The notes under the pieces are model-generated. The model was given only the letters and a program-made list of their open reading frames with translations. It ran no database searches and had not been told where the DNA came from. This document shows, piece by piece, positions 16,777 to 25,454 of a stretch of 64,000 nucleotides of DNA. The position numbers were made by a program, and so were the translations under genes. Location of the stretch: contig NZ_JAFBBP010000001.1 in assembly GCF_016907275.1 (NCBI RefSeq), forward strand, positions 3,400,001-3,464,000, read 5' to 3'. The number at the start of each line of letters is the position of its first letter. The stretch's first letter is position 1. Source of the DNA: Micromonospora luteifusca. Its GTDB lineage: Bacteria; Actinomycetota; Actinomycetes; Mycobacteriales; Micromonosporaceae.

Positions 16777-17700
16777 GTGGAAACGGATCTCACCGCTGCC
16801 TATGACCGGTGCCGCGAGCTGCACAAACGCCACGGCCGCACCTACTATCTCGCCACCCGACTGCTCCCTGCTTGGAAACGACGGCACGTGCACGCCCTCT
16901 ACGGGTTCACCCGGTTCGCGGACGAGATCGTCGACCGCACCGAGGACCTGCCGTCGGCCGAGCGGGCCGCCCGCCTCGACGACTGGGCCGGCCAGTTCAT
17001 GGCCGGCCTGCACGGTGCGCCGGTCGACGACCCGTTGCTGCCGGCCGTGCTGCACACGATCGCCGTCTTCGATCTCGACCGGGACGATTTTGCGTCGTTT
17101 CTGAAGAGCATGGCGATGGACCTGACCGTAACCGCGTACCCGACCTACGACCACCTGCTCGACTACATGGAGGGCTCGGCGGCGGTCATCGGCACCATGA
17201 TGCTGCCGATCCTGGGCAGCTCCGATCCGGCAGCGGCACGGGAGCCGGCGCGGCAGCTCGGCTTCGCCTTCCAACTCACCAACTTCATCCGGGATGTCGC
17301 CGAGGACCTCGACCGGGGCCGCACCTACCTGCCGGACGAGGACCTGGCGAAGTTCGGGGTCACCCGCGACGAACTGGCCGAGGCCCGCGCCCGGGGCCGC
17401 GGCACGTCCCGGATCCGCGAGCTGATCGAGTACGAGGTGACCCGTGCTCAGGCGCACTACGCCGCCGCGGCACCGGGCATCACCATGCTGGCGCCGGCCT
17501 CGCAGGCCTGCATGCGCACCGCGTACGCCCTCTACGGAGGCATCCTCGACGAGGTGGCCGCACAGAACTACGACGTCTTCGTCCGGCGGGCCGTGGTGCC
17601 GCAGCGGCGACGGATGACGGTGGCCGCACGGGCTCTGCTCACCTCGACCGGTACGCCGGTCACTCTCCCCGGGCCGACGATCCACCCGGCGGCCCGGTGA
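16777..17700 (+). CDS. crtB: phytoene synthase
   Basis: 307 residues from the GTG at 16777 behind GAGGAGGG. Head-to-head condensation of two GGPP to phytoene. The first Asp-rich motif is FADEIVD (about 45-51) and the second is TNFIRDVAEDLDRGR (about 166-180), the squalene/phytoene synthase signature. Length is normal. It overlaps the photolyase remnant by 4 bp, so the two were once a translationally coupled light-response pair. Confidence 0.95.
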   Translation: METDLTAAYDRCRELHKRHGRTYYLATRLLPAWKRRHVHALYGFTRFADEIVDRTEDLPSAERAARLDDWAGQFMAGLHGAPVDDPLLPAVLHTIAVFDLDRDDFASFLKSMAMDLTVTAYPTYDHLLDYMEGSAAVIGTMMLPILGSSDPAAAREPARQLGFAFQLTNFIRDVAEDLDRGRTYLPDEDLAKFGVTRDELAEARARGRGTSRIRELIEYEVTRAQAHYAAAAPGITMLAPASQACMRTAYALYGGILDEVAAQNYDVFVRRAVVPQRRRMTVAARALLTSTGTPVTLPGPTIHPAAR

Positions 17701-17900
17701 CCGCGCGCACCGCGATCGTGCTCCTCACCCGCGACCTGCGGGTGCACGACCACCCGGCGCTGGCCACCACCTGTGCGGCCTTCGACCGGGTGGTGCCGCT
17801 GTACGTGCTCGACCCGGAGGTGGCCGGCCTGTCGGCCAACCGTGCTCGGCACCGACCCGGTCTGGTTGCGTTGACGTGCGCCCTCAGAGCGCTGCGTTGA
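17697..17900 (+). pseudogene. DNA photolyase, N-terminal remnant
   Basis: The GTG at 17697 overlaps the crtB stop. The first ~55 codons are typical of a cryptochrome/photolyase N-terminus: IVLLTRDLRVHDHPAL, then VVPLYVLDPEVAGLSANRAR. Full photolyases have about 430-480 residues; here the frame loses similarity after NRAR and stops at codon 67-68 inside a tandem repeat. The chromophore pocket's C-terminal FAD domain is absent, so it cannot repair DNA. No C-terminal piece was found before the next gene. Likely an internal deletion linked to the repeat. Confidence 0.8.
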
Positions 17901-17971
17901 CGTGCGCCCTCAGAGCGCTGCGCTGACGTGCGCCCTCAGAGCGCTGCGCAGACGTGCGCCCTCAGAGCACC
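17868..17971. repeat. 26-bp tandem repeat, four copies
   Basis: Unit GCGTTGACGTGCGCCCTCAG + AGCGCT starts at 17868, 17894, 17920 and 17946. Copies 1-2 are identical, copy 3 has one change, and copy 4 diverges at both ends. It supplies the stop of the photolyase remnant on one strand and the stop of the serine hydrolase on the other. Confidence 0.9.
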
Positions 17972-19038
17972 GAGTGCAACGCCTCGACCAGCTCGTCCAC
18001 CCGGTCGTGCTCGGCCAGGTGGGCTGTGGCGTACGCGAAGGTGTAGCCGCGTTCGGGGTCGGCCCACGCGCTGCTGCCGCCGATGCCACCCATGCCCCAA
18101 CTGCCGTCCGGCTCCCGCTGCATACCCAGCGTCCACTGGACCGGGCGGTCCAGCACCAGGTCCGGCCCGTCGTGCTGGACCCGGGTCGCCTCGGCCACCA
18201 ACTCCGGGCTGAACAGCCGAACGCCGTCCAGGACGCCGCCGGCCAGCAGGCCGGCGTAGAGCCGGGCCAGGCCGGCCGAGGTGGCGTGCAGGTTGACCGC
18301 GGGCATCTCGGCACCCCGCCAGAGCGGGCTGTTCAGCACGGCGACGTCCAGCCCGCCGGCCGGGTTGCCCATCGCTCGCGCTCGCAGTGATCCCGGCTCG
18401 CCGAGCTTCCGACTCGGCCACTGCGGGTCGCCGTAGCGCAGGTCCGCACAGCGCCGCTGGTCCGCCTCGGCCAGCCCGAAGCCGAGGTCGAGCTGCCACC
18501 GGCCGGCGATCTCCTCGGCGAGGAATCGGCCCACCGACCGTCCGTCGACCCGGCGGACCACCTCGCCCACCAGGTGCCCGTACGTCCAGGCGTGCTCCGC
18601 GGCGACCGATCCCGGCGGCCACTCGGGGTCGGCGGCGGCCAGGTCGCCGGCGAGCAGCGCCCAGTCGGCGACCGCGGCGGCCGGTCGGGACACCGGGAAG
18701 GCTGGCAACCCGGCGGTGTGCGACAACACCTGGCGCACGGTGGCGGGGGTGCGGAACTCCGGCCAGTACCGGGCGACGGGTACGTCGAGATCGACCTTCC
18801 CCTGGTCGACGAGCATCAGCAGGCAGAGCGCGGCCACCGGCTTGCCGGCCGAGTAGACGTTCACCAGCGTGTCCGGCCGCCACGGCTCGCCGTCGTGCCC
18901 AGCACCGGTCCGGGAGCCGTCGACCAGTTCGACGACCGGCTGCCCGTCGTACCAGATGGTCAGGCTGGCGCCGGTCTCCCGACCGGCCGTGAACAGGTCG
19001 TGGAAGCAGTCCCGGACCGGAGCGAAGCGTGCATGCAT
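17962..19038 (-). CDS. serine hydrolase, class C beta-lactamase/EstB family
   Basis: 358 residues. The penicillin-binding fold carries the catalytic SAGK (SxxK) near residue 65, and the second motif appears as YGH (about 152), the YxN-equivalent of EstB-type esterases. A Gly-rich MGGIGGSS near 315 takes the place of the KTG box. There is no signal peptide, so it is probably a cytoplasmic esterase rather than a resistance enzyme; substrate unknown. The start MHARFAPVRDCFHDLF fits the family. Its stop is in the last copy of the 26-bp repeat, so its C-terminus may also have been reshaped, though it ends at a normal length. Confidence 0.88.
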   Translation of the reverse strand: MHARFAPVRDCFHDLFTAGRETGASLTIWYDGQPVVELVDGSRTGAGHDGEPWRPDTLVNVYSAGKPVAALCLLMLVDQGKVDLDVPVARYWPEFRTPATVRQVLSHTAGLPAFPVSRPAAAVADWALLAGDLAAADPEWPPGSVAAEHAWTYGHLVGEVVRRVDGRSVGRFLAEEIAGRWQLDLGFGLAEADQRRCADLRYGDPQWPSRKLGEPGSLRARAMGNPAGGLDVAVLNSPLWRGAEMPAVNLHATSAGLARLYAGLLAGGVLDGVRLFSPELVAEATRVQHDGPDLVLDRPVQWTLGMQREPDGSWGMGGIGGSSAWADPERGYTFAYATAHLAEHDRVDELVEALHSVL

Positions 19039-19124
19039 CCCGCCACGGTAAGCGGCCGGGGCTGGTGAGCGTGCCGACTTTTCCTCCGACCCCGGTGGTT
19101 GCGGTGTTGTCGCTGGGGGATGCT

Positions 19125-20606
19125 GTGTCGGTGGCGGAGCTGGAGCTGGTGGACGTGGTCGTGGTGGGGCTCGGCGTCGGCGGCGAGGAGGTGGCCGAGC
19201 GGCTCGCCGAGGCTGGCCTGAGCGTCGTCGGCATCGAACGGGATCTGGTCGGTGGGGAGTGCCCGTACTGGGGCTGTATCCCGAGCAAGATGATGATCAG
19301 GGCCGGCAACGCGCTCGCCGAGGCCCGCCGGGTCGATGGGCTGGCCGGGACGGCGCAGGTGCAGCCGGACTGGGCGCCGGTGGCGAAGCGGATCCGCGAG
19401 GAGGCCACCGACACCTGGGACGACACGGTCGCGGCGGAGCGGTTCACCAGCAAGGGCGGCCGGCTCGTCCGCGGTAGTGGCCGGTTCGACGGCCCGGGCC
19501 GGGTCCGGGCCGGTGACCAGGTGTTCCAGGCTCGGCACGGGGTCGTGCTGGGCACCGGCAGCCGTCCGTCGGTGCCACCGATCGACGGTCTGGCCGACAC
19601 GCCGTACTGGACCAACCACCAGGCGATCGAGGTCGAGCAACTGCCGGAGTCGCTGCTGGTGCTCGGCGGCGGCGCGATCGGCCTGGAGCTTGCCCAGGTC
19701 TTCGCCCGCTTCGGAGTGCGGGTCACCGTGGTGGAGGCGTTCGACCGGGTGCTGGCCGTCGAGGAGCCGGAGGCGTCCGACGTCGCCGCTGCGGCGCTGC
19801 GCGCCGACGGCGTGGAGATCCACACCGGGGTACGCGCCGAGCGGGTCGAGCACGACGGGGCCCGGTTCACCCTGCACGGCGGCGGCGGGGTGGAGTTCAC
19901 CGGTGACCGGCTGCTCGTGGTGACCGGGCGCAAGGCACACCTGGAAGAGTTGGGGTTGGACACGATCGGCGTGGACGCCAACCAGCGCTACCTGCCGGTC
20001 GACGACCGGTTGCACGTCACCGACCAGGTCTGGGCGGTCGGCGACCTGACCGGCGAGGGCGCCTTCACCCACATCGCCATGTACCAGGCGGGAATCGTGA
20101 TCGCCGACGTGCTGGCCCGCGCCCGACAGGCCGAGGCGGGGGCGGACGCCAGCGGGACCTCCAGCGTGGTCGGCGGCGCGATGGGCGCGTCCAGCTCGCT
20201 GGCCGCCAGCGGGTCGAGCGGGTCGGCCGGCACCGTCCCGCGAGCCGACTACCGCGCGTTGCCCCGGGTGACCTTCACCGATCCCGAGATCGGCGCGGTC
20301 GGGCTCACCGAGCGGCAGGCCCGCGAGCGTGGCATCAACGTGCAGGTCGGTTTCACCAAACTCAGCAGCTCGACCCGGGGCTGGATCCACCAGGTCGGCG
20401 ACGACGGTTTCATCAAGCTCGTGGCGGACGCCGACCAGGGCGTGCTGATCGGCGCGACCTCGGTCGGCCCGTCCGGTGGCGAGGTGCTCTCGGCGCTGGT
20501 GGTGGCGGTGCACGCGGCGGTGCCGCTGAGCCAGCTCCGCCACATGATCTACGCGTACCCGACCTTCCACCGAGCCATCGAGTCGGCGCTGCGCGACCTG
20601 TCCTGA
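19125..20606 (+). CDS. FAD/NAD(P)-dependent disulfide oxidoreductase
   Basis: 493 residues from the GTG at 19125 behind GGGGGA. Class I flavin disulfide reductase: FAD loop VVVVGLGVGGEEVAERLAE, redox pair in GGECPYWGCIPSK, NAD(P) loop VLGGGAIGLELAQVFARFG, and the dimerisation domain ending in YPTFHRAIE with the active-site His. It resembles dihydrolipoamide dehydrogenase and mercuric reductase but has YPTFH instead of HPTLSE, so the substrate is uncertain. About residues 335-370 form an unusual Ser/Gly/Ala-rich insertion before the dimerisation domain. The start codons upstream overlap the divergent hydrolase gene. Confidence 0.9.
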   Translation: MSVAELELVDVVVVGLGVGGEEVAERLAEAGLSVVGIERDLVGGECPYWGCIPSKMMIRAGNALAEARRVDGLAGTAQVQPDWAPVAKRIREEATDTWDDTVAAERFTSKGGRLVRGSGRFDGPGRVRAGDQVFQARHGVVLGTGSRPSVPPIDGLADTPYWTNHQAIEVEQLPESLLVLGGGAIGLELAQVFARFGVRVTVVEAFDRVLAVEEPEASDVAAAALRADGVEIHTGVRAERVEHDGARFTLHGGGGVEFTGDRLLVVTGRKAHLEELGLDTIGVDANQRYLPVDDRLHVTDQVWAVGDLTGEGAFTHIAMYQAGIVIADVLARARQAEAGADASGTSSVVGGAMGASSSLAASGSSGSAGTVPRADYRALPRVTFTDPEIGAVGLTERQARERGINVQVGFTKLSSSTRGWIHQVGDDGFIKLVADADQGVLIGATSVGPSGGEVLSALVVAVHAAVPLSQLRHMIYAYPTFHRAIESALRDLS

Positions 20607-20698
20607 CGGAGGCGCCGGCCAGAACGCGACAGCGAGATGGCAAACGCTGCGCAGTTCGCTGTTCATTTCTTTCATAGCGGTGACGTACGATTGCGACC

Positions 20699-21703
20699 GT
20701 GACCAAGCGGTTGACTGAAGTTGCCAAGAAGGCGGGCGTCAGCGAGGCCACCGTCAGCCGGGTGCTCAACGGCCGCGACGGTGTCTCCGAGACGACCCGG
20801 ACTGCCGTGCTGACCGCGCTGGACGTGCTCGGTTACGAGCGGCCGACGAAACTGCGCGGCGAACGCGCCCGGCTCGTCGGGCTGGTGCTGCCCGAGTTGC
20901 AGAACCCGATCTTCCCGGCGTTGGCCGAGGTGGTCACCGGGACCCTTGCCCAGCGTGGCTACACCCCGGCCCTCTGCGCCCGGACCATCGGCGGTGTGTC
21001 CGAGATGGACTACGTGGAGATGCTCCTCGACCACCAGGTCTCCGGGGTGATCTTCGCTGGTGGCTCGTACGCGCTCGCCGACGCCCGGCACGACCACTAC
21101 CGTCGGCTGACCGACCGGGGTCTTCCGGTGGTGCTGGTCAACGCGGGCGTGGACGAGTTGGGCTTCCCCCGGGTCTCCACGGACGACGCGGTGGCGGTGG
21201 AGCAGGCGTACGGGCACCTGCGCTCGCTCGGGCACGAACGGATCGGCATGGTGCTCGGCCCGGAGGGGCATGTGCCGTCGCGGCGCAAGCTGAACGCGAT
21301 GGTCCAGGCGGCGGGTTGGGGCGACGACGAGGCTGAGCGCGTCGAACGCTCCAGCTTCTCCATGGAGGGGGCTCGGGTCGCCGCGACCAAGTTGGTCGAG
21401 CGTGGGGTGACCGGCATCATCTGCGCCAGCGACGTACTGGCGTTGGGCACGATCCGTGCGGCCCGGCGGCTGGGTCGCTCGGTGCCGGCCGATGTGTCGG
21501 TGGTGGGCTTCGACGACTCCGCGTTCATGACGTGCACCGACCCGCCGTTGACGACGGTGCGGCAGCCGATCGAGACGATGGGGCAGGCTGCCGTGGACCT
21601 GCTGGTCACCCAGATCGAAGGTGCCGGCGTGCTGCACGACGAGTTGCTGTTCGAGCCCGAGTTGGTGGTACGCGGTTCAACCGCGCCTGCCCCCGGCCGC
21701 TAG
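20699..21703 (+). CDS. LacI-family regulator of the glucan locus
   Basis: 334 residues from a GTG. The LacI helix-turn-helix (LTEVAKKAGVSEATVSRVLNGRDGVSETTR) is followed by a hinge helix and a periplasmic-binding-fold sensor (VGLVLPELQNPIFPAL; D..A...A at VSTDDAVAV; GFDDSAFMTCTDPPLTTVRQP). It is 332 bp upstream of the sugar ABC operon on the same strand and separated by a terminator. By position it should sense an oligosaccharide from glucan breakdown and repress 22036-34047. Confidence 0.93.
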   Translation: MTKRLTEVAKKAGVSEATVSRVLNGRDGVSETTRTAVLTALDVLGYERPTKLRGERARLVGLVLPELQNPIFPALAEVVTGTLAQRGYTPALCARTIGGVSEMDYVEMLLDHQVSGVIFAGGSYALADARHDHYRRLTDRGLPVVLVNAGVDELGFPRVSTDDAVAVEQAYGHLRSLGHERIGMVLGPEGHVPSRRKLNAMVQAAGWGDDEAERVERSSFSMEGARVAATKLVERGVTGIICASDVLALGTIRAARRLGRSVPADVSVVGFDDSAFMTCTDPPLTTVRQPIETMGQAAVDLLVTQIEGAGVLHDELLFEPELVVRGSTAPAPGR

Positions 21704-21724
21704 GGACCGCACCGCACGACGCTT

Positions 21725-21761
21725 CGGCCGTCGACCGCTTCTCGCGGTCGGCGGCCGTTTT
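21725..21761 (+). terminator. rho-independent terminator of the lacI gene
   Basis: CGGCCG-T-CGACCGC, loop TTCTC, GCGGTCG-G-CGGCCG, then TTTT: 13 paired bases with one T-G mismatch pair position, 21 bp after the LacI stop. Confidence 0.85.
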
Positions 21762-22035
21762 CGTCATTGCTCGCCACCACGGGGATCGACCGGGTCGAAT
21801 GACCCTCCATAAGTGAGCAAAAGCTAACATGTCGGCCTGCTTTCACAGCCTTGCCAACATCTGTCGTAATCACGTCGTGTCCTTTCGGGATCGGGTCGAT
21901 ACCTTGCCGAAATGAGTCGGCCTCGCTACAGTGACTCCACTCACACCTGGCTCCGACGCAGCTACTGGGCGTCAGGTCGCATCACCGCAGATCAGCGAAG
22001 GTCATTGAGACACCCGTTCCCGAAGGGATGGACAG
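21762..22035 (+). promoter_or_regulatory. leader of the glucan ABC operon with candidate LacI operator
   Basis: No gene. 21813-21828 is a 16-bp near-palindrome, GTGAGC-AAAA-GCTAAC (one mismatch between arms), of the type bound by LacI proteins. The following sequence to 21900 is the most AT-rich in this part of the window. AAGGGATGG serves as ribosome binding site for the lipoprotein at 22036. Confidence 0.5.
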
Positions 22036-23415
22036 ATGTCCGTACCGCAATACCGAAAGGCTGCGGCGGTTGCGCTCGTGGCCGGCCTGGGGCTCAGCCT
22101 CACGGCGTGCTCCACAAAGGGCGACGACAAGGACTCGACCGCCGGCGGCAAGGTCACCATCACGGTGGACTGCCAGCCGGTCGGCGCCCAGAAAGAGCTG
22201 TTGAAGAACTGGAACGACGACGTCGCCGAGTTCCAGAAGCAGAACCCGGACATCATCATCAAGAGCGTCAGCGTCGGCGAGCAGTGCAACAACCCGCCGG
22301 ACTTCACCGCTCGCCTCGCCGGCGGCACCGTGACCGACGTGTTCTACGGGTACATGACCGACCTCCAGCAGGTGCTGGACTCGGGTCAGGCGATGGACAT
22401 CACCCAGTACGCCAACAAGGACACGATCCCCACCTGGGACAGCGTCGACCCGGCGCTCAAGGAGGTCTTCACCGACGGCGGCAAGCTCTACGCCGTGCCG
22501 GTCAAGAACTACTCGATGGGTCTGGTCTACAACAAGGCCCTGTTCCAGCAGGCCGGGCTCGACGTCAACAACCCGCCGAAGACGTGGGCCGACGTTCGGA
22601 CCGCCGCCAAGAAGATCTCCGCACTCGGCAACGGCATCGCGGGCTACTCGGAGTACAGCGCCGGCAACACCGGCGGCTGGCACTTCACCTCCCTGCTCTA
22701 CTCGCAGGGCGGCCGCATGCTGACCGAGGACGGCAAGAAGGCCGACTTCAACAACGCCCAGGGCAAGCAGGTCCTGCAGAACATCAAGGACATGCGGTAC
22801 GGCGACAACAGCATGGGCTCCCGCCAACTGCTGCAGTGGGGTGACCTGCTGACGAACGCCGGCGCGGGCAAGGTCGGCATGTTCATCGGTGCACCCGACG
22901 CCACCCAGGCGATCGTCAGCCAGTTCCAGGGCAAGTTCCAGGACTGGGCGATGAGCCCGCTGCCGGGCCAGGACGCCGCGGCGAAGGGGACGCTCGGTGG
23001 CGGCGAGGGCTACTTCTTCAAGAAGGACCTGACCCCCGAGCAGGTCAAGGCCGGTATGAAGTGGATCGCGTACCAGAAGCTGACGCCGGGCAAGGGCCAG
23101 TTCGACTACGTCCGGGCCAAGCCGCAGAACTACCCCGTTGGTCTGCCCCAGCCGCTGCTCTTCGCCAACGGCAGTGAGGCGCAGAAGCAGGAGCTGGAAC
23201 TGCGCAAGGCGAACGCGAACGTCGACACGGCGAACTTCGCGCTCTTCGAGGCCACCCCGGTGCCGATCAAGGGTGAGCCGCGCAACGCGCAGGCCGTCTA
23301 CGCGGTGCTCGACGCCGCGATGTCCGGCGTGCTGACCAACCCGAACTCGAACATCGACGCGCTGCTCAAGACCGCCGAGGAGAAGGTCAACCAACTCCTC
23401 GCCGCCGAGAGCTGA
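22036..23415 (+). CDS. ABC transporter sugar-binding lipoprotein
   Basis: 459 residues. The lipoprotein signal peptide ends in LTAC, leaving a mature N-terminal Cys. Family 1 extracellular solute-binding features include an early WNDDVAEFQKQNPDI helix and GKLYAVPVKNYSMGLVYNKALFQQAGL, the core motif of carbohydrate-binding lipoproteins. Two permease genes follow directly. No ATPase is present in the operon; as is usual for this class, a shared MsiK-type ATPase elsewhere probably powers uptake. The ligand is inferred to be an alpha-glucan oligosaccharide from the neighbouring GH13 and GH87 genes. Confidence 0.93.
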   Translation: MSVPQYRKAAAVALVAGLGLSLTACSTKGDDKDSTAGGKVTITVDCQPVGAQKELLKNWNDDVAEFQKQNPDIIIKSVSVGEQCNNPPDFTARLAGGTVTDVFYGYMTDLQQVLDSGQAMDITQYANKDTIPTWDSVDPALKEVFTDGGKLYAVPVKNYSMGLVYNKALFQQAGLDVNNPPKTWADVRTAAKKISALGNGIAGYSEYSAGNTGGWHFTSLLYSQGGRMLTEDGKKADFNNAQGKQVLQNIKDMRYGDNSMGSRQLLQWGDLLTNAGAGKVGMFIGAPDATQAIVSQFQGKFQDWAMSPLPGQDAAAKGTLGGGEGYFFKKDLTPEQVKAGMKWIAYQKLTPGKGQFDYVRAKPQNYPVGLPQPLLFANGSEAQKQELELRKANANVDTANFALFEATPVPIKGEPRNAQAVYAVLDAAMSGVLTNPNSNIDALLKTAEEKVNQLLAAES

Positions 23416-23421
23416 CCGATC

Positions 23422-23456
23422 GTGTGGGGGCCGGGACGCCGACCCGGCCCCCACAC
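23422..23456 (+). terminator. perfect 14-bp hairpin between binding-protein and permease genes
   Basis: GTGTGGGGGCCGGG / CCCGGCCCCCACAC around a 7-base loop, 6 bp after the lipoprotein stop. Probably partial termination or 3' stabilisation, so the binding protein is made in excess of the permeases. No T-run follows. Confidence 0.8.
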
Positions 23457-23499
23457 CATCCGCACCGCATCGACGTCACCGACTCACCCAGGAGTTGCC

Positions 23500-24456
23500 T
23501 TGGCGATCACCACCGTCCCGGAGACCCCCAGGAAACCGGGCCGCCCGCCGTCGCCGTACTCGGCGAGGCCGCAGCGCACCAGCCTCGGCCGCAAGGTACG
23601 GGACAACCTCACCGGTCACACGTTCCTGATCGGCGCGGTGCTCTGCTTCGTCGTCTTCTCCTGGTACCCGATGATCCGCGGCATCATGATGAGCTTCCAG
23701 CGCACCCGGCGTGGCGAGACCACCTGGGTGGGCTGGGACAACTACTCGCGCATCATCGCCGACCCCAGCTTCTGGACGGCCTGGCAGAACACGTTCTACT
23801 TCACGGTGCTCGCCCTCGTCCTCGGGTACGCGGTGCCGTTCTTCGTGGCGATCATGCTCAACGAGTTCCGGCACGCCAAGGGATACCTGCGGATCCTGGT
23901 CTACCTACCGGTGATGCTGCCCCCGGCGTCCGCGTTGTTCCTCTTCAAGTTCTACGCGTACGACCCCAGTGAGGCCGGGCTCTTCAACGCGATCCTGAAG
24001 GCGCTGCACCTGCCCACCTCGCAGTGGATGCAGTCACCCGAGATGACGATGCCGGCGATGGTGGTCGCGTCCACCTGGATGAACATGGGCGGCGCGGTGC
24101 TGATCTACCTGGCGTCGTTGCAGAACATCCCTGGCGAGCTCTACGAGGCGGCCGAGCTCGACGGCGCCGGGATCTGGCGGCGCATCCGCCACGTGACGAT
24201 CCCGCAGACCCGGCTGATCCTCGCGCTCCTGGCGATGCTCCAGATCGTCGCCACGATGCAGCTCTTCATCGAGCCACTGATCCTCGCCAACGGCGCGGGC
24301 GCGGAAGATTCCGCGACCTCGGTGGCGTACCTCATCTACCAGCACGGGTTCTTCCAGAACGACCTCAACGGCGCAGCCGCACTGGGCGTGATCATGCTCG
24401 TGGTGCTGGCCGGCTTCTCCGCCGTGTACGTGCGGCTGACTGCGAAACAGGACTAG
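23500..24456 (+). CDS. ABC sugar permease, MalF-type
   Basis: 318 residues from a TTG at 23500 behind CAGGAG (7 bp); an ATG is not available nearby. A basic N-terminal tail is followed by six transmembrane helices. The EAA loop that contacts the ATPase is EAAELDGAGIWRRIRHVTIP (about residue 215). It pairs with the next permease to form the membrane channel. Confidence 0.93.
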   Translation: MAITTVPETPRKPGRPPSPYSARPQRTSLGRKVRDNLTGHTFLIGAVLCFVVFSWYPMIRGIMMSFQRTRRGETTWVGWDNYSRIIADPSFWTAWQNTFYFTVLALVLGYAVPFFVAIMLNEFRHAKGYLRILVYLPVMLPPASALFLFKFYAYDPSEAGLFNAILKALHLPTSQWMQSPEMTMPAMVVASTWMNMGGAVLIYLASLQNIPGELYEAAELDGAGIWRRIRHVTIPQTRLILALLAMLQIVATMQLFIEPLILANGAGAEDSATSVAYLIYQHGFFQNDLNGAAALGVIMLVVLAGFSAVYVRLTAKQD

Positions 24457-24467
24457 GACGGCGAGGA

Positions 24468-25355
24468 ATGGCACAGGACTCCGGAACCCGGACCCTCATC
24501 TCTCATGCCCAGCTCAGCCGAGGGCGCGGCAGGGTCATCTACTGGACGCTGCTCGCCGTCGTCGTCGCGGGCTTCACACTCGTCTTCCTCGGGCCGCTCT
24601 ACTGGATGGTCACCGGCGCGCTCAAGTCCGGCCAGGAGATCGCGCAGACCCCGCCCACGCTGTTCCCGAAGGATCCCCAGCCGCAGAACTACATCGACGC
24701 CTGGAACAACCTGGCCCTCGCCAAGCTGCTGTTCAACACCTTCTACTACGCGGTCGGCGCGGTGCTGTTCCAACTGGTCTTCGACAGCGCCGCGGCGTAC
24801 TCCCTGTCCAAGCTTCGCCCGATGTTCGGCAACGTGATCCTCGCCCTGATGCTGGGAACCCTGATGATCCCGGCGATGGTCCTCATCGTTCCGCAGTACG
24901 TGACCGTGCTCGACCTGCCGATCCTGCACATCAACCTGCTCGATTCGCCGTTCGCGATCTGGCTGCCGATGGTCGCGAACGCGTTCAACATCTTCCTGTT
25001 GAAACGGTTCTTCGACTCGATTCCCGAGGAGTTGATGGCCGCGGCCCTGATGGACGGGGCGACGCCGCTGCGGACGCTCTGGTCGATCATCCTGCCGCTG
25101 TCGCGCCCGATCCTCGGCGTGGTCTCGATCTTCGCCGTGACGGCGGTCTGGAAGGACTTCCTCTGGCCGAAGCTGGTCATGCCGTCGCCCGAGACCCGGA
25201 CGGTCAGCGTCGGCATCTACACCTTCGCCGGTGGTACGCCGATGAACGTGGTCATCGCCGCGTCGGTCATCGCCGCGATCCCGACCGTCATCATCTTCCT
25301 GATCTTCCAACGGAACATCATGTCCGGCCTGACCGCGGGCAGCCTCAAGGGTTAG
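24468..25355 (+). CDS. ABC sugar permease, MalG-type
   Basis: 295 residues from the ATG at 24468, 11 bp after the first permease's stop, behind GCGAGGA. Six transmembrane helices; the EAA loop reads MAAALMDGATPLRTLWSIILP (about 190-210). The C-terminus FQRNIMSGLTAGSLKG is typical of MalG-type subunits. It forms a heterodimer with the upstream permease. Confidence 0.94.
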   Translation: MAQDSGTRTLISHAQLSRGRGRVIYWTLLAVVVAGFTLVFLGPLYWMVTGALKSGQEIAQTPPTLFPKDPQPQNYIDAWNNLALAKLLFNTFYYAVGAVLFQLVFDSAAAYSLSKLRPMFGNVILALMLGTLMIPAMVLIVPQYVTVLDLPILHINLLDSPFAIWLPMVANAFNIFLLKRFFDSIPEELMAAALMDGATPLRTLWSIILPLSRPILGVVSIFAVTAVWKDFLWPKLVMPSPETRTVSVGIYTFAGGTPMNVVIAASVIAAIPTVIIFLIFQRNIMSGLTAGSLKG

Positions 25356-25454
25356 CCGGCAGCGTAACCTCCCGCGGCGAACAACGACCGTTCGCCCGAC
25401 ACACAACCAGGTCCGGCGAACCCGCCGACGTACTGACGCAGAAAGCAGGTGCTC

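Noticed and set aside
17928-18212. Frame continuing past the photolyase remnant
   Set aside because: It is only the 26-bp repeat translated, then the antisense of the serine hydrolase; no photolyase residues return.
17962-19038. Antibiotic-resistance beta-lactamase
   Set aside because: No signal peptide, YGH instead of YxN and no KTG box; fits an EstB-like esterase better.
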